From: Pelosinus fermentans
Lineage (GTDB): Bacteria > Bacillota > Negativicutes > DSM-13327
NCBI GenBank assembly: GCA_002434245.1
Contig: DJJR01000041.1
Span: 17,431-81,430 of the forward strand
Reading direction: 5' to 3'
DNA length: 64,000 nt
Shown piece by piece: positions 17,798-26,709 of this stretch (positions are counted from its first letter, which is position 1; every line of letters starts with the position of its first letter). The notes below the pieces were generated by a model. The model had not been told where the DNA came from and searched no databases. It was given only the letters and a program-made list of their open reading frames with translations. Made by a program: the position numbers and the translations under genes.

Positions 17798-18643
17798 ATG
17801 AGTATTTTAGAAGAAAAAGAAAAATCTATTTTAAATGGGGTTATCGACCTTCATATTCATACAAATCCAGATGTTCGGCAAAGACGTTTGAATGATATTG
17901 AATTGGCTCAAGAAGCTGCGAAAGTTGGAGCGCGGGCAATTGTAATAAAATCTCACGTTGTACCGACGATGGATCGGGCATGGATTGCTGAACAGGTTGT
18001 ACCTGGAATCAAAGTGTTCGGTGGTATTACGCTGAATCCTGAAGTCGGGGGAATCAACCCGGCAGCTGTTGAGGCTGCAATAAAAATGGGAGCAAAGATT
18101 GTTTGGCTGCCAACAGCCTGGTCTGCTTATGAACGCAGGATCAGTGGGAAAAATGACGGAGTAGAATCAATTATTGATAACCAGGTGGTTCCATCCCTTG
18201 TAACTGTTTTAAAGATGGTTGCCAAACATAACCTGATTTTAGGAACAGGACATTTATCTACTGAAGAAATTCTTATTGTTGTAGAAAAAGCAAAAGAGCT
18301 TGGTGTCAATAAGATTGTCATTAATCATCCAGAATGGTGGTCCATTTCCATGCCTATCGAAACTCAAAAAATATTGGTGTCATATGGCGTTTACTTTGAG
18401 CGATGCTATGCTACCCGTTTCCCAGGGAAAGATTATGAAAAAAACTTCATAAAAAATTTGGCAGCTATTGAAGCAGTGGGATATGAATCAACCATTATTT
18501 CTACTGATGGCGGTCAAGTTGAAAATCCTATGTGGAGTGACGCCTTAAGCGAGTATCTAGGGTTTTTAGCCAATGCAGGATTATCGAACGATATGATGGA
18601 GAAGATGACTAAAATATCTCCCGCCAACTTATTAGGTTTATAA
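17798..18643 (+). CDS. DUF6282 protein, amidohydrolase-like
   Basis: 281 residues, no membrane segment or signal peptide. It begins VIDLHIHTNPDVRQRR; the HxH near the N-terminus, KSHVV, GTGHLSTEE and NHPEW recall a metal-dependent TIM-barrel hydrolase of the amidohydrolase/PHP type, and ISTDGGQ near residue 230 could supply the late aspartate. Members of this family are often next to transporters, as here (31 bp after the MFS gene). No reaction is established that I can name; hydrolysis or decyclisation of the imported compound is inference. Confidence 0.75.
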   Translation: MSILEEKEKSILNGVIDLHIHTNPDVRQRRLNDIELAQEAAKVGARAIVIKSHVVPTMDRAWIAEQVVPGIKVFGGITLNPEVGGINPAAVEAAIKMGAKIVWLPTAWSAYERRISGKNDGVESIIDNQVVPSLVTVLKMVAKHNLILGTGHLSTEEILIVVEKAKELGVNKIVINHPEWWSISMPIETQKILVSYGVYFERCYATRFPGKDYEKNFIKNLAAIEAVGYESTIISTDGGQVENPMWSDALSEYLGFLANAGLSNDMMEKMTKISPANLLGL

Positions 18644-18653
18644 TTAAACTAAG

Positions 18654-18692
18654 AAAACTGCTCTCGACTAGATATCGAGAGCAGTTTTATAC
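18654..18692. terminator. Rho-independent terminator
   Basis: Perfect 14-bp stem: AAAACTGCTCTCGA at 18654-18667 with TCGAGAGCAGTTTT at 18675-18688. A/T ends on both sides suit both the DUF6282 gene and the convergent TetR gene. Confidence 0.9.
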
Positions 18693-18762
18693 ATTATGGG
18701 ATTTTTCTTAGGAGAACCAGATTAAAAGCCCATTATTTTGAATTTATGATTTAATTGTTTAT

Positions 18763-19404
18763 TTATGATGTAAGAGGCTTCAAATGAATGCTGCCAACAG
18801 GTGCTCCTAATAAATTCTCAATTAATTTTCCCGCAATTTCTAATTTATTCGCTACAATGACTGGATCTACTTCATGACCAAATTCTAAAGGCGAGCTAGC
18901 TTCCAGTAAGGCAGCCATAATGCCAGCAAAAAAAGAAAATGTTTCATCCATATGTATGACATTTGTGAGCCCTTCTTTGTTGCCTTGCTCCAGGATTCTT
19001 TTAAAAATTGGCTGTGTAGTCAATAGCATTTGCCGCCAGAGCCTATTAATTAACAAACCTTGTTTTTCTTTATATAAAATCTTGCCAATTAGACCTGGTT
19101 TATCACAGTAGCATATTTTGTAGAAAAGATTAAAAAATAGCTGCAATTTCTCTAATACCGTATTTTTATCGGAATAAAAGGTCTCAACTTCCAGGAGCAT
19201 AGTTGTCACATGGCGGGCAAATATAGCTTCTAAGATGGCTTCTTTAGAAGCAAAATAATAATAGAATGTTCCTTGGGCTACGCCCACCTTTTTCACAATC
19301 GTACTTACTGTAGTTTGCTGATAGCCCAGTAAAATAAACAGTTCTTGCGCTGCGTCCATCAGCTCAGCCTGGCGTATTTCAGGATCTTTTGTAACTCTAA
19401 TCAT
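18763..19404 (-). CDS. TetR family regulator
   Basis: 213 residues. The N-terminal helix-turn-helix is clear (AELMDAAQELFILLGYQQTT then VAQGTFYYYFASKEAI); the rest is a helical ligand-binding domain. The ATG at 19404 follows GAGAGGTG; an upstream in-frame ATG at 19476 would lie beyond the operator and lacks a site. Just upstream is ACTGACTACGATCAGT, which matches 13 of 16 bases of a site before the TonB receptor gene. It therefore probably represses itself, the TonB/ABC uptake genes and the divergent MFS gene. The ligand may be a siderophore, corrinoid or exported drug; unknown. Confidence 0.88.
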   Translation of the reverse strand: MIRVTKDPEIRQAELMDAAQELFILLGYQQTTVSTIVKKVGVAQGTFYYYFASKEAILEAIFARHVTTMLLEVETFYSDKNTVLEKLQLFFNLFYKICYCDKPGLIGKILYKEKQGLLINRLWRQMLLTTQPIFKRILEQGNKEGLTNVIHMDETFSFFAGIMAALLEASSPLEFGHEVDPVIVANKLEIAGKLIENLLGAPVGSIHLKPLTS

Positions 19405-19426
19405 AAATAACACCTCTCTTCCGTGA

Positions 19427-19444
19427 AACTGACTACGATCAGTT
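19427..19444. promoter_or_regulatory. TetR operator copy 1
   Basis: AACTGA-CTACGA-TCAGTT, an 18-bp inverted repeat 22 bp upstream of the TetR start. Core ACTGACTACGATCAGT shares 13/16 bases with the site at 25012-25027. Confidence 0.65.
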
Positions 19445-19570
19445 AATATTGTAAATAAAAAAGAAAATTTTGTCAAGAATAGGTATAGCTTTATGTTAAG
19501 TAATCAACCTAAAGAAGTTGTGATCATTATCACTAAAATGGTATAAGTTTCAGTGGTTGAAGGTACCATC

Positions 19571-19770
19571 AATCTGTCATTGCGAGCAACGCGAAGCAAT
19601 CCCCATACTTGCCAAGAGATTGCTTCACTCTGTTCGCAACGACAAAGGACGCGTCAGCGTTTTTCTTATCAAATAACGCAGAGGAGCACAGTGGTTTTTA
19701 ACCTTATTTATTTTTTCTCAGTGTTCTCTGCGCCTCTGCGGTTCGGCTTACTTTCTATGTTTTAAAGAAC
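19571..19770. repeat. Composite dispersed repeat, copy 3
   Basis: Two hairpins in tandem. The first, 19571-19647, pairs TGCGAGCAACGCGAAGCAATC with GATTGCTTCACTCTGTTCGCA imperfectly (arms about 20 bp). The second, about 19676-19746, has arms ACGCAGAGG and CCTCTGCGG and ends TTTTAAAGAACGCGTAAC, shared with other copies. It fills most of 19445-19782 between two minus-strand genes. A possible Fur-like GTGATCATTATCAC lies at about 19520. Confidence 0.7.
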
Positions 19771-19782
19771 GCGTAACATTTT

Positions 19783-20823
19783 TTATTGGTATTGTTCAGG
19801 ATAGAGTGCATGAGAAATTTTTTCGATTGCGTCAACTGTACGGATTCCGCCGTTATTCACAGTGAAGAAAGGAAGGTTAATGATGTTGCCTTTCTGAATC
19901 GCTCTCATGCTTTGTAAGGATGAGACTTCATGCAACGCTTTTAGTGCTTCTTCATCAGTAAGATCCTTTGCACCTTCATTTCTATCATGGGATACATAGA
20001 TAATAAAATCCGGATCAAAGGCCAGTACTTTTTCGGCACCGACAAAAGAGGTGATGTCTTTGCAAAGGTTCTTGCCGCCGGCAAGATCGATCATGCTGCT
20101 AATTAAATATCGGCTGTCATAGACCGAAAAGGTACCATTGAAATGATCTTGTAGTACAATCACCGTTTTTTTCTGCGGAATATCTTTCGTCGCGGCTTGA
20201 ACTTTGGCAACCCGGTCCTTGAGATTTTGGATGTAAGATGTTGTTTTTTCCTGAATACCGAAAATGGCACCCATATCAGCAACAAAGGCATAGACGACAG
20301 TATCGACAGTCGATTGGCTTTTCGTTAGTGTACTTTGCATTACAAAAGTTCCAACGCCCCGTTCCTGCCAGGACTTTACATCTCCCAATTCGCTGGAACG
20401 GAAATTATGAGCCCAGCCAATGATCATATCTGGCTGCATTTCCAGTAATTCTTCTTGGGAAGGAAGATATTTAGCCTTCATGATTTTAAGCGTAGCATAT
20501 TTGTCGGCTATCCGGTCTAAAGGAGCTCCATAGGGTGCGATGGTGGATAAAATACGGTCTTCGAGACCCAATTCTAACAGCAGTTCCGTTGCCCCTGGGT
20601 GAATAATGGCCACTCTTTCAGGAGCCTTTTTATAGACATAGGAAATTGGGTTTTCACTACTGTCGTAATTAGAGATAGTGACGGGATACTTTGTATCATT
20701 GCTTTGGGAAGGTGCCGAGGCATCTTTTGGTGCTGCAGGAGTGGATTGGCCACAGCCTGCTAGTGACAGGATGCCTATGAAGCATAGGATAAGGATAATC
20801 GGGTTCAGTGTTAGTTTTTTCAT
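19783..20823 (-). CDS. ABC transporter substrate-binding lipoprotein (FecB/BtuF type)
   Basis: 346-residue binding protein for an iron chelate, haem or corrinoid. A lipoprotein signal with LSLAGC puts the lipid-bearing cysteine at residue 24; a low-complexity linker follows. The periplasmic-binding fold of the helical-backbone class is shown by APERVAIIHPGATELLLELG and the later VLAFDPDFIIYVSHD. The start at 20823 follows GAGGAG; longer in-frame starts run into the ATPase gene. The gap to the upstream ATPase stop is 13 bp, so it is the third gene of the ABC operon. Ligand not determinable; a typical corrinoid riboswitch is not seen. Confidence 0.9.
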   Translation of the reverse strand: MKKLTLNPIILILCFIGILSLAGCGQSTPAAPKDASAPSQSNDTKYPVTISNYDSSENPISYVYKKAPERVAIIHPGATELLLELGLEDRILSTIAPYGAPLDRIADKYATLKIMKAKYLPSQEELLEMQPDMIIGWAHNFRSSELGDVKSWQERGVGTFVMQSTLTKSQSTVDTVVYAFVADMGAIFGIQEKTTSYIQNLKDRVAKVQAATKDIPQKKTVIVLQDHFNGTFSVYDSRYLISSMIDLAGGKNLCKDITSFVGAEKVLAFDPDFIIYVSHDRNEGAKDLTDEEALKALHEVSSLQSMRAIQKGNIINLPFFTVNNGGIRTVDAIEKISHALYPEQYQ

Positions 20824-20836
20824 TATACATCTCCTC

Positions 20837-21613
20837 TTAAGCATGGCGGCAAGCGGGGTAATAGGTAATGGAAAGATAGCCTGTAGCTGGGTTTTCCTGA
20901 ATGTCGCATTCAATTTCATATACATCTTGGACCAGTTCCGGAGTTAGAATTTCATTCGGTACGCCACTTGTGATTACATTGCCTTCTTTTAATACATATA
21001 ACTTATGGCAGTACATGGCTGCCAGACTTAGGTCATGGAGCGCTGCAAGTACACCAATACCAAGTGACTTCACAATTGAAAGAATCTGGAGCTGATATTT
21101 AATGTCCAAATGATTTGTCGGTTCATCTAAAATTAATAATTGAGGCTGCTGGGTCAAAGCGCGCGCTAATATAATTCGCTGCTTTTCACCCCCGGATAAG
21201 GTGGAAAAACTACGATTTGCATGTTTCTCCATACCGACTTTTCGGATTGATTCCATAGCAATTGCATAATCGGCAGGGGTATCTGAGCCTAATAAGCTTT
21301 TATGAGGTGTACGTCCCATCAAAACCATGTCCAGCACTGTAAAATCAAAATTAATACTGTTGAATTGTCCTACCACACCCATTTTTTTAGCGGATTCGGA
21401 TAGTTTAATATCTTTTAAATTCTTTCCATCTAGCCAGATTGTTCCGTTATTGGGCTGGATGATTCGATAGATGGTGCGCAATAGTGTGGACTTTCCACTG
21501 CCATTAGGACCGATAATGCCTACAAATTCTCCTTTGGCAACCGCCATGGAGATATCTTGAATAATGTTTCTATCGCCAAGCTTTACATTAATATTTTTCA
21601 ATTCCAGATCCAT
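20837..21613 (-). CDS. Iron-chelate/cobalamin-type ABC transporter ATPase
   Basis: 258-residue ATP-binding subunit of the FecE/BtuD family. Walker A GPNGSGKST, signature TLSGGEKQR, Walker B LLILDEPTNHLD and the H-loop ALHDLSLA are all intact. It would drive uptake through the FecCD-type permease encoded just upstream (12-bp gap). Start MDLELKNINVKLG is preceded by AAGGAGG. Confidence 0.93.
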   Translation of the reverse strand: MDLELKNINVKLGDRNIIQDISMAVAKGEFVGIIGPNGSGKSTLLRTIYRIIQPNNGTIWLDGKNLKDIKLSESAKKMGVVGQFNSINFDFTVLDMVLMGRTPHKSLLGSDTPADYAIAMESIRKVGMEKHANRSFSTLSGGEKQRIILARALTQQPQLLILDEPTNHLDIKYQLQILSIVKSLGIGVLAALHDLSLAAMYCHKLYVLKEGNVITSGVPNEILTPELVQDVYEIECDIQENPATGYLSITYYPACRHA

Positions 21614-21624
21614 TTCAAACCTCC

Positions 21625-22725
21625 TTACTTACTTCCAAAATCAAAAGACTGCTTAAACAGAATATACATGAAAAAGGGTGCTCCTACTAAGGCCGTAATG
21701 ATGCCAATGGGCAATTCTCCGCTTTTTAAGATGATGCGTGCCAATACATCAGCCCAGATTAAGAAAATAGATCCGATTAGGATCGTACCTGGCATTAAAC
21801 GTCGATGATCTGATCCGACCAGACCACGAACCACATGGGGAATTACCAGTCCCACAAACCCAAAAATACCGCAGACAGAAACAATCAGTCCTGTAATGAG
21901 GGCTGTAATAATCATATAGATGCGGCGTACTTTCGTCAGATTAATGCCTAAGGTAACAGCAGCCTCCTCTCCTAAGAGTAAGGTATTGAGGGTGCGGGAC
22001 TGAAATAGAAAAAATAGACAACACAGGGCAATTCCAAACACGGGCAGCATTAGATTATCCCATTTAGCTGCGGCTAATGATCCCATATTCCAGAAGGTGA
22101 CGCTGCGAATGCCTTCTGCATCATTAGAGAGATATATAAGTAAATTTGAGAGGGCTATGAATAAAGCACTGGCAATGGAACCGGACAGAACCATTTTAAC
22201 CGTTGACATTCTGCCTCCGATACCTGATAAGACCAGAACAAAGAAGGACGCTCCCAATGCCCCGATAAATGCCCAAAAGGCGGTACCAAGACCGAAGAAT
22301 AATCCCGAGGCGCTGCCGATAAGAATGGAGAAAGTTGCACCGAGGGAAGCCCCGGCGGATATACCAAGAATATAGGGTTCTGCCAGAGGATTTTGTACAG
22401 AAGCCTGCATGACAGTGCCGCACATAGCAAGACCTGCGCCTACAACAGCAGACAGAATCACACGGGGCAAACGGATTTGCCATATGATATCCATATGAGC
22501 AGGGGATACCTGGCTCATTACGTTATCGATATTTAGATGAAACAATTTGTAGGCAATAATCTTATAGGCGATGTCAGGAGGGATTTTTACCGTACCCAAA
22601 CCAACCGCCAGTAACATGGAGAGTAAAGCAAGTATACCGAGGCCTGTCAGCAAAAGTAAAAAAACATGATTCTTTTGGATGGCAGTATCGTATTCAAAGG
22701 ATAGTCGCTGTTTTAATTGTGTCAT
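21625..22725 (-). CDS. Iron-chelate/cobalamin-type ABC transporter permease
   Basis: 366-residue inner-membrane permease of the FecCD/BtuC family with about ten membrane helices. Typical stretches are QIRLPRVILSAVVGAGLAMC near residue 100 and GFVGLVIPHVVRGLVG near residue 290, which contacts the ATPase. First gene of the three-gene ABC set; the TonB receptor gene lies 285 bp upstream in the same direction, separated by two strong hairpins. No ribosome-binding site better than a weak GGAG-like GTAGGAG was seen. Confidence 0.93.
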   Translation of the reverse strand: MTQLKQRLSFEYDTAIQKNHVFLLLLTGLGILALLSMLLAVGLGTVKIPPDIAYKIIAYKLFHLNIDNVMSQVSPAHMDIIWQIRLPRVILSAVVGAGLAMCGTVMQASVQNPLAEPYILGISAGASLGATFSILIGSASGLFFGLGTAFWAFIGALGASFFVLVLSGIGGRMSTVKMVLSGSIASALFIALSNLLIYLSNDAEGIRSVTFWNMGSLAAAKWDNLMLPVFGIALCCLFFLFQSRTLNTLLLGEEAAVTLGINLTKVRRIYMIITALITGLIVSVCGIFGFVGLVIPHVVRGLVGSDHRRLMPGTILIGSIFLIWADVLARIILKSGELPIGIITALVGAPFFMYILFKQSFDFGSK

Positions 22726-22773
22726 ATTTGTAAAAAATCTCCTACTTCATTTTTAGGCAACGAACGGCAGGGT

Positions 22774-22838
22774 GCACCCCTTAGAATGCTATTGAGAAGA
22801 ATCCTCAATACTCATTCTAAAGGGTGCTGCACTTTTTG
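22774..22838 (+). terminator. Long hairpin between TonB receptor and permease genes
   Basis: GCACCCCTTAGAATG (22774-22788) pairs with CATTCTAAAGGGTGC (22813-22827), and TATTGAG/CTCAATA extends the inner stem. The T-run is on the plus-strand side, while the flanking genes are on the minus strand. It may stop antisense transcription or stabilise the mRNA. Confidence 0.6.
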
Positions 22839-22927
22839 TAAACCACACCATCTTTAATAAAAGGAATTGGCGTGATATAATCCTTATTTCTTGAGGATCA
22901 TATTCTTTATTACTAAATATAAATGAT

Positions 22928-22963
22928 GATGTACTGCCAACTGTAATTCGTTAGCAGTACATC
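22928..22963 (-). terminator. Hairpin after the TonB receptor gene
   Basis: GATGTACTGC (22928-22937) and GCAGTACATC (22954-22963) are perfect 10-bp arms 48 bp after the receptor stop codon, read on the minus strand, with a moderately T-rich tail. A partial terminator for the receptor transcript. Confidence 0.55.
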
Positions 22964-23010
22964 TTCTGTTACATGAGATGTTTGATTCACTCATTAAAAT
23001 CTAGGTTTGG

Positions 23011-24921
23011 TTACATGCGATGTTCCACACCAAGGTAGAAGTTTCGTCCCGGCATAGGATAAGAACCAGCAACTCCCAAACCATTTGCAGGACTTAATTC
23101 ATAAGCCTTATTTGTCAAGTTATATCCTTTGAGGTATACATGAGTGTCAGAAGTAATTTTGTAATTAGCCATCAGATCAAGGGTTACATAGGATTTAGAA
23201 GTAAATTCTTCCTTATTTCGACCTGTTGCACTTCGTAGTGTAAGGCTGGCATCCCACTTATCTTGATCATACTGAACATTGAGGCGGTATCCATTTGGTT
23301 GACTATTATAGGGATCTGCGACATAATCGGAATAGCCGACGTCTTTAATTTTGGTTTTGTTATAAGTGTAGCCAACGCCTACATTCCATTGAGGCGATAT
23401 TTGGCGGGATAGATTTAAGTCAAGACCCTGTCTTTTTTCCTGACTAACATTATAATAGTAACCAGGGTCAGGCAGAGGCCAAAATCCCTTCCACTCTAGA
23501 GCATTTTTGAGACGGCTGCTATAAATACTAGCCTGTAATTTCGTTCCATCTCCTAGTTTTGTATTGATTCCTAAAGTAGTTGTAGTTCCTTCTTCGGGTT
23601 TAAGGTTTGGATTGCCAATCCAATATTGGGTATTGCTAAAGAGCTCTGCAATGGTAGGATTTTTTACATATTGTCCCCATGAAGCATAGACATTAGTCGT
23701 AGGATTCACTTCTTTATTTACTGTAATCCGTGAGCTGAAGTTATCGCCAACAATACTGTGGTCATCATAGCGAGTACCTGCAGTTACCGACCATTTATTA
23801 GCCAATTGCCAACGGTTTTCTAGAAAGAGTGCTTTATTTGTATAACCGTTGTCAATAGATTTTCTGTCATCAATGTGTTCTTCACGCCAGTCTGCGCCAC
23901 CAGTTAGCGTGTGACCTTTACTAAGCTGCCAGCTTTCTTGCCAATTAAAGCCGTTGGCATAAAGCTTCGCGAAAGAGTTGTCTAAGGCTTTAAAGTATTC
24001 TTGATTTGATGTATTGCGATAGACACGAAAGAAGTTGTCGGCTCCCTTGTCTTGCCCCCATTGATAAGTAAGAGCCACATTATTATCTACTACTTTTCGA
24101 TAGGCACCTGGATAAGGGAATGAATCGTTTCCGCCAAAGTCGGATTCATCATTTCCATGCTCTACTTCTAGGGTAAGAGAATTTCCATTGCTTAGTTCTT
24201 TGTCTAACTTCAATGTCAGATACTCTTGATCCAGTTTGCTATCTTGTTTAGTCTCGGTTTTACCAGTTGTAGCATTCTTATACTCAAAGTTATCACGCTT
24301 TTTCTTTTCTGCTGTAATCAGGTAGCCAATACCATTCTCTCTGCCCTCGGTAGTAAGGCTGTAGCGCCGCAACCCCCAACTGCCAAATTCCGATGAAATG
24401 GAAGTACTTGGAGTTTTGGCTTTGCGGGTAATGATATTAATAATACCACCAACAGCGTCACTGCCATAGAGAGAAGAAGCTGGACCACGGACAATTTCAA
24501 TGCGTTCGATATTCTTCACTGGCAAGAGGTCGAGATTTACGCCAGCATGACTGTTTCCGCCTACGACAAGGTGATCCCAATTCATTCTGCGACCATCGAC
24601 TAAGATTAGTACACGATCATCTCCATTGAGAACGGGGACTGTACTGGTGCCTGTTTCCTGCAAGTCAACATTGCTTTTGCTTAAGATGTCAGGTACGCTA
24701 GTGAAACCACCTTTTTCAATTTCCTCCTGTGTAATTACCGTTACATTTGCTGCAACCTCTGACATTTTGACAGGCATACGATTGGCTGTTACGACATATT
24801 CATCAAAATTATAGGTTTCCTCTGCTGCAGTAGCTTCTTCAGCGGCTACCATTCCAGAAGTACTTAATACGATTGCACTGCTTAGCAGTGAGCATAATAA
24901 TTTTTTTTGCTGCTTATTAAT
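23011..24921 (-). CDS. TonB-dependent outer-membrane receptor, apparent ATT start
   Basis: Outer-membrane gated beta-barrel importing a scarce nutrient (siderophore, haem or corrinoid) with TonB energy. N-terminal plug domain from about residue 45 (YVVTANRMPVKMSEVAANV, TonB-box-like then ITQEEIEKGGF) to about 175, then the 22-strand barrel to the end, with NPNLKPEEGTTTTLG and GRNFYLGVEHRM. The first ATG (24852) would give 613 residues without an export signal. Translating further upstream adds a perfect signal peptide, INKQQKKLLCSLLSSAIVLS then AXA-like MVAA, back to an in-frame stop; the only suitable start is ATT at 24921, 6 bp after GGAGAG. So the protein is probably 636 residues. Either ATT is used, or an ATG has mutated. 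Confidence 0.88.
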   Translation of the reverse strand: MNKQQKKLLCSLLSSAIVLSTSGMVAAEEATAAEETYNFDEYVVTANRMPVKMSEVAANVTVITQEEIEKGGFTSVPDILSKSNVDLQETGTSTVPVLNGDDRVLILVDGRRMNWDHLVVGGNSHAGVNLDLLPVKNIERIEIVRGPASSLYGSDAVGGIINIITRKAKTPSTSISSEFGSWGLRRYSLTTEGRENGIGYLITAEKKKRDNFEYKNATTGKTETKQDSKLDQEYLTLKLDKELSNGNSLTLEVEHGNDESDFGGNDSFPYPGAYRKVVDNNVALTYQWGQDKGADNFFRVYRNTSNQEYFKALDNSFAKLYANGFNWQESWQLSKGHTLTGGADWREEHIDDRKSIDNGYTNKALFLENRWQLANKWSVTAGTRYDDHSIVGDNFSSRITVNKEVNPTTNVYASWGQYVKNPTIAELFSNTQYWIGNPNLKPEEGTTTTLGINTKLGDGTKLQASIYSSRLKNALEWKGFWPLPDPGYYYNVSQEKRQGLDLNLSRQISPQWNVGVGYTYNKTKIKDVGYSDYVADPYNSQPNGYRLNVQYDQDKWDASLTLRSATGRNKEEFTSKSYVTLDLMANYKITSDTHVYLKGYNLTNKAYELSPANGLGVAGSYPMPGRNFYLGVEHRM

Positions 24922-25009
24922 GGTAATCTCTCCTTATTTTCCGTTATTGTAATTATAAAATAGATAATGACCTTATGTAATAATTTATGAGGAACGTTTT
25001 GAACCAAAA

Positions 25010-25027
25010 TGACTGACGACAGTCAGT
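25010..25027. promoter_or_regulatory. TetR operator copy 2 (TonB receptor side)
   Basis: TGACTGACGACAGTCAGT contains two overlapping inverted repeats, ACTGAC-GACA-GTCAGT and TGACTG-ACGA-CAGTCA. It lies 89 bp upstream of the receptor start. Confidence 0.65.
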
Positions 25028-25216
25028 GAACGATAAAAAATATATGTTTTATTTCTCCATAGAACAGCACCTTTCTTTTCCCGTATCACAATCAAGAATA
25101 GTTAAATAATATAAATTGCAGGGGATACGTGAATTATTTATTTGACGATAAGCAAAAAAAAGAAATATAATAACCTACGGGTCATCAATCAGATTGATAG
25201 ACCAAGATTCAATTAA

Positions 25217-25236
25217 TTTGACTGACGACAGTCAAA
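25217..25236. promoter_or_regulatory. TetR operator copy 3 (MFS side)
   Basis: TTTGACTGACGACAGTCAAA has perfect 8-bp arms and shares the 14-base core ACTGACGACAGTCA with copy 2. It faces the MFS gene. Nearby GATAATCATGATCA at about 25264 might be a weak Fur-like site. The rest of 24922-25435 shows no gene. Confidence 0.7.
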
Positions 25237-25435
25237 GTGATAAGATGTTGACCTGTTGAAGATGATAATCATGATCAATTAAGATTATAGTCGTTTCAAA
25301 AATGTTAGTCAATACTAAATTACATTTTATTTTTAGATTATGTATATATATCAGGGGCATGAATTAATTCACTAGCTAAGAAATGAACAAGACGATTTTC
25401 GATACTAAATTTTTATGAAAGTAGGATTTTTGCAA

Positions 25436-26626
25436 ATGTGTAAGTTGAAATATTCTAAAATGCCACTTATGATCTTAATTGTGAATATGTTTATTGCTCA
25501 ATTGGGGGTTGGGCTGATCATCCCCATATTACCTAAATTTGTGCAGGATTTTGGGGTAAATAACGCCACTCTTGGTTATTTGGTGTCGGCTATGGGATTT
25601 ACCCAATTATTATTTTCACCTCTTGCAGGTAAATGGGCGGATCAGTATGGACGCAAAATTATCATTGTTTCTGGAATCGGTTTATTTAGTGTATCCCAAT
25701 ATCTTTTCGGCATGGCTAACGAGTTGTGGCTGCTGTATGTGTCCAGGCTGATTGGCGGAATTGGTATTGCCTTTACAACCCCGGCAATTACAGCCTATGT
25801 AGCAGATATCACCACAGAGGAAAATCGGGGTAAAAGCCTCGGCTGGATAGGAGCAGCCATGTCTTTTGGTGTTGTAATTGGGCCTGGCATTGGAGGATTT
25901 TTGGCTGACTATGGCTTACGCCTTCCCTTTTATGTGGCTTCGGCTGCTTCGGCGTTCTCCATGATTGCAGCTTTTTTGCTGTTACCTGAAACATTATCCC
26001 AAGAAAAACAATTCGTTTCCAGAAATTCCTTGGTTAAAAGCGAGAATATCTTTTCACAGGTTGCGTTATCTTTTAAGGCTCCCTACTTTTTTCTTTTAGT
26101 ATTAATTTTTATTTTGACATTTGGGTTAGTGAGTGTGGAAGTCGTATTTGGGCTGTATGTGGATGTGAAATATGGATATACACCTAAGGATATAGCAATT
26201 CTACTTACGGTAGGTGTGTTAATGGGTGTTCTTGTCCAAGCACTATTGATTGATTGGCTGCTGCGCCGCTTTGGTGAAAAAAAAGTCATCAACATGAGTT
26301 TGGCTTTATCAGCGGCATCGTTAGCACTAATGCTGCTGCCAGGAGGTTTTTGGTACATACTTCTTGTAACAACACTTCATATTGCCTTCACTTCTATTTT
26401 ACGCCCCGCAATTAATACGTTATTGTCCAAGATGGCAGGTGAAGAACAAGGTTTTGTGGCTGGAATAAGTAATACTTACACTAGTTTGGGAATTATCATT
26501 GGTCCATCCATTGCAGGCATCTTATTTGATATTCACATTAATTTGCCCTATCTATTTGGTGTAACTCTTATATTAGTCAGTTTGGCGATACCTGTTTTGT
26601 CATTGAAAAAAAAGCTAGCAGCCTGA
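25436..26626 (+). CDS. MFS transporter, drug/siderophore efflux type
   Basis: About 396 residues, 12 membrane segments, of the drug:H+ antiporter-1 (TetA/multidrug) branch: GLIIPILPKFVQDFG in TM1, the A-motif GKWADQYGRKIII, and antiporter C-motif-like GAAMSFGVVIGPGIGGFL. ATG at 25436 (MCKLKYSKMP) is taken because AGGA lies 8-9 bp upstream; an ATG at 25415 has none. Divergent from the TonB receptor and preceded by a TetR-type palindrome, so it may export the same compound that the locus imports, for example a siderophore, or protect against it. Export direction is inference. Confidence 0.83.
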   Translation: MCKLKYSKMPLMILIVNMFIAQLGVGLIIPILPKFVQDFGVNNATLGYLVSAMGFTQLLFSPLAGKWADQYGRKIIIVSGIGLFSVSQYLFGMANELWLLYVSRLIGGIGIAFTTPAITAYVADITTEENRGKSLGWIGAAMSFGVVIGPGIGGFLADYGLRLPFYVASAASAFSMIAAFLLLPETLSQEKQFVSRNSLVKSENIFSQVALSFKAPYFFLLVLIFILTFGLVSVEVVFGLYVDVKYGYTPKDIAILLTVGVLMGVLVQALLIDWLLRRFGEKKVINMSLALSAASLALMLLPGGFWYILLVTTLHIAFTSILRPAINTLLSKMAGEEQGFVAGISNTYTSLGIIIGPSIAGILFDIHINLPYLFGVTLILVSLAIPVLSLKKKLAA

Positions 26627-26709
26627 CGGCTGACTAGCTAGAATATTTATCAATACCCTTTACGTCTTTGGGTCTAGGTATATTATATGTCTTTGTAAGA
26701 GCGGAGCGT

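Noticed and set aside
22726..23010. Cobalamin riboswitch upstream of the ABC permease
   Set aside because: The region is filled with simple hairpins and lacks the B12-box GCCACTG pattern, so corrinoid specificity was not claimed.
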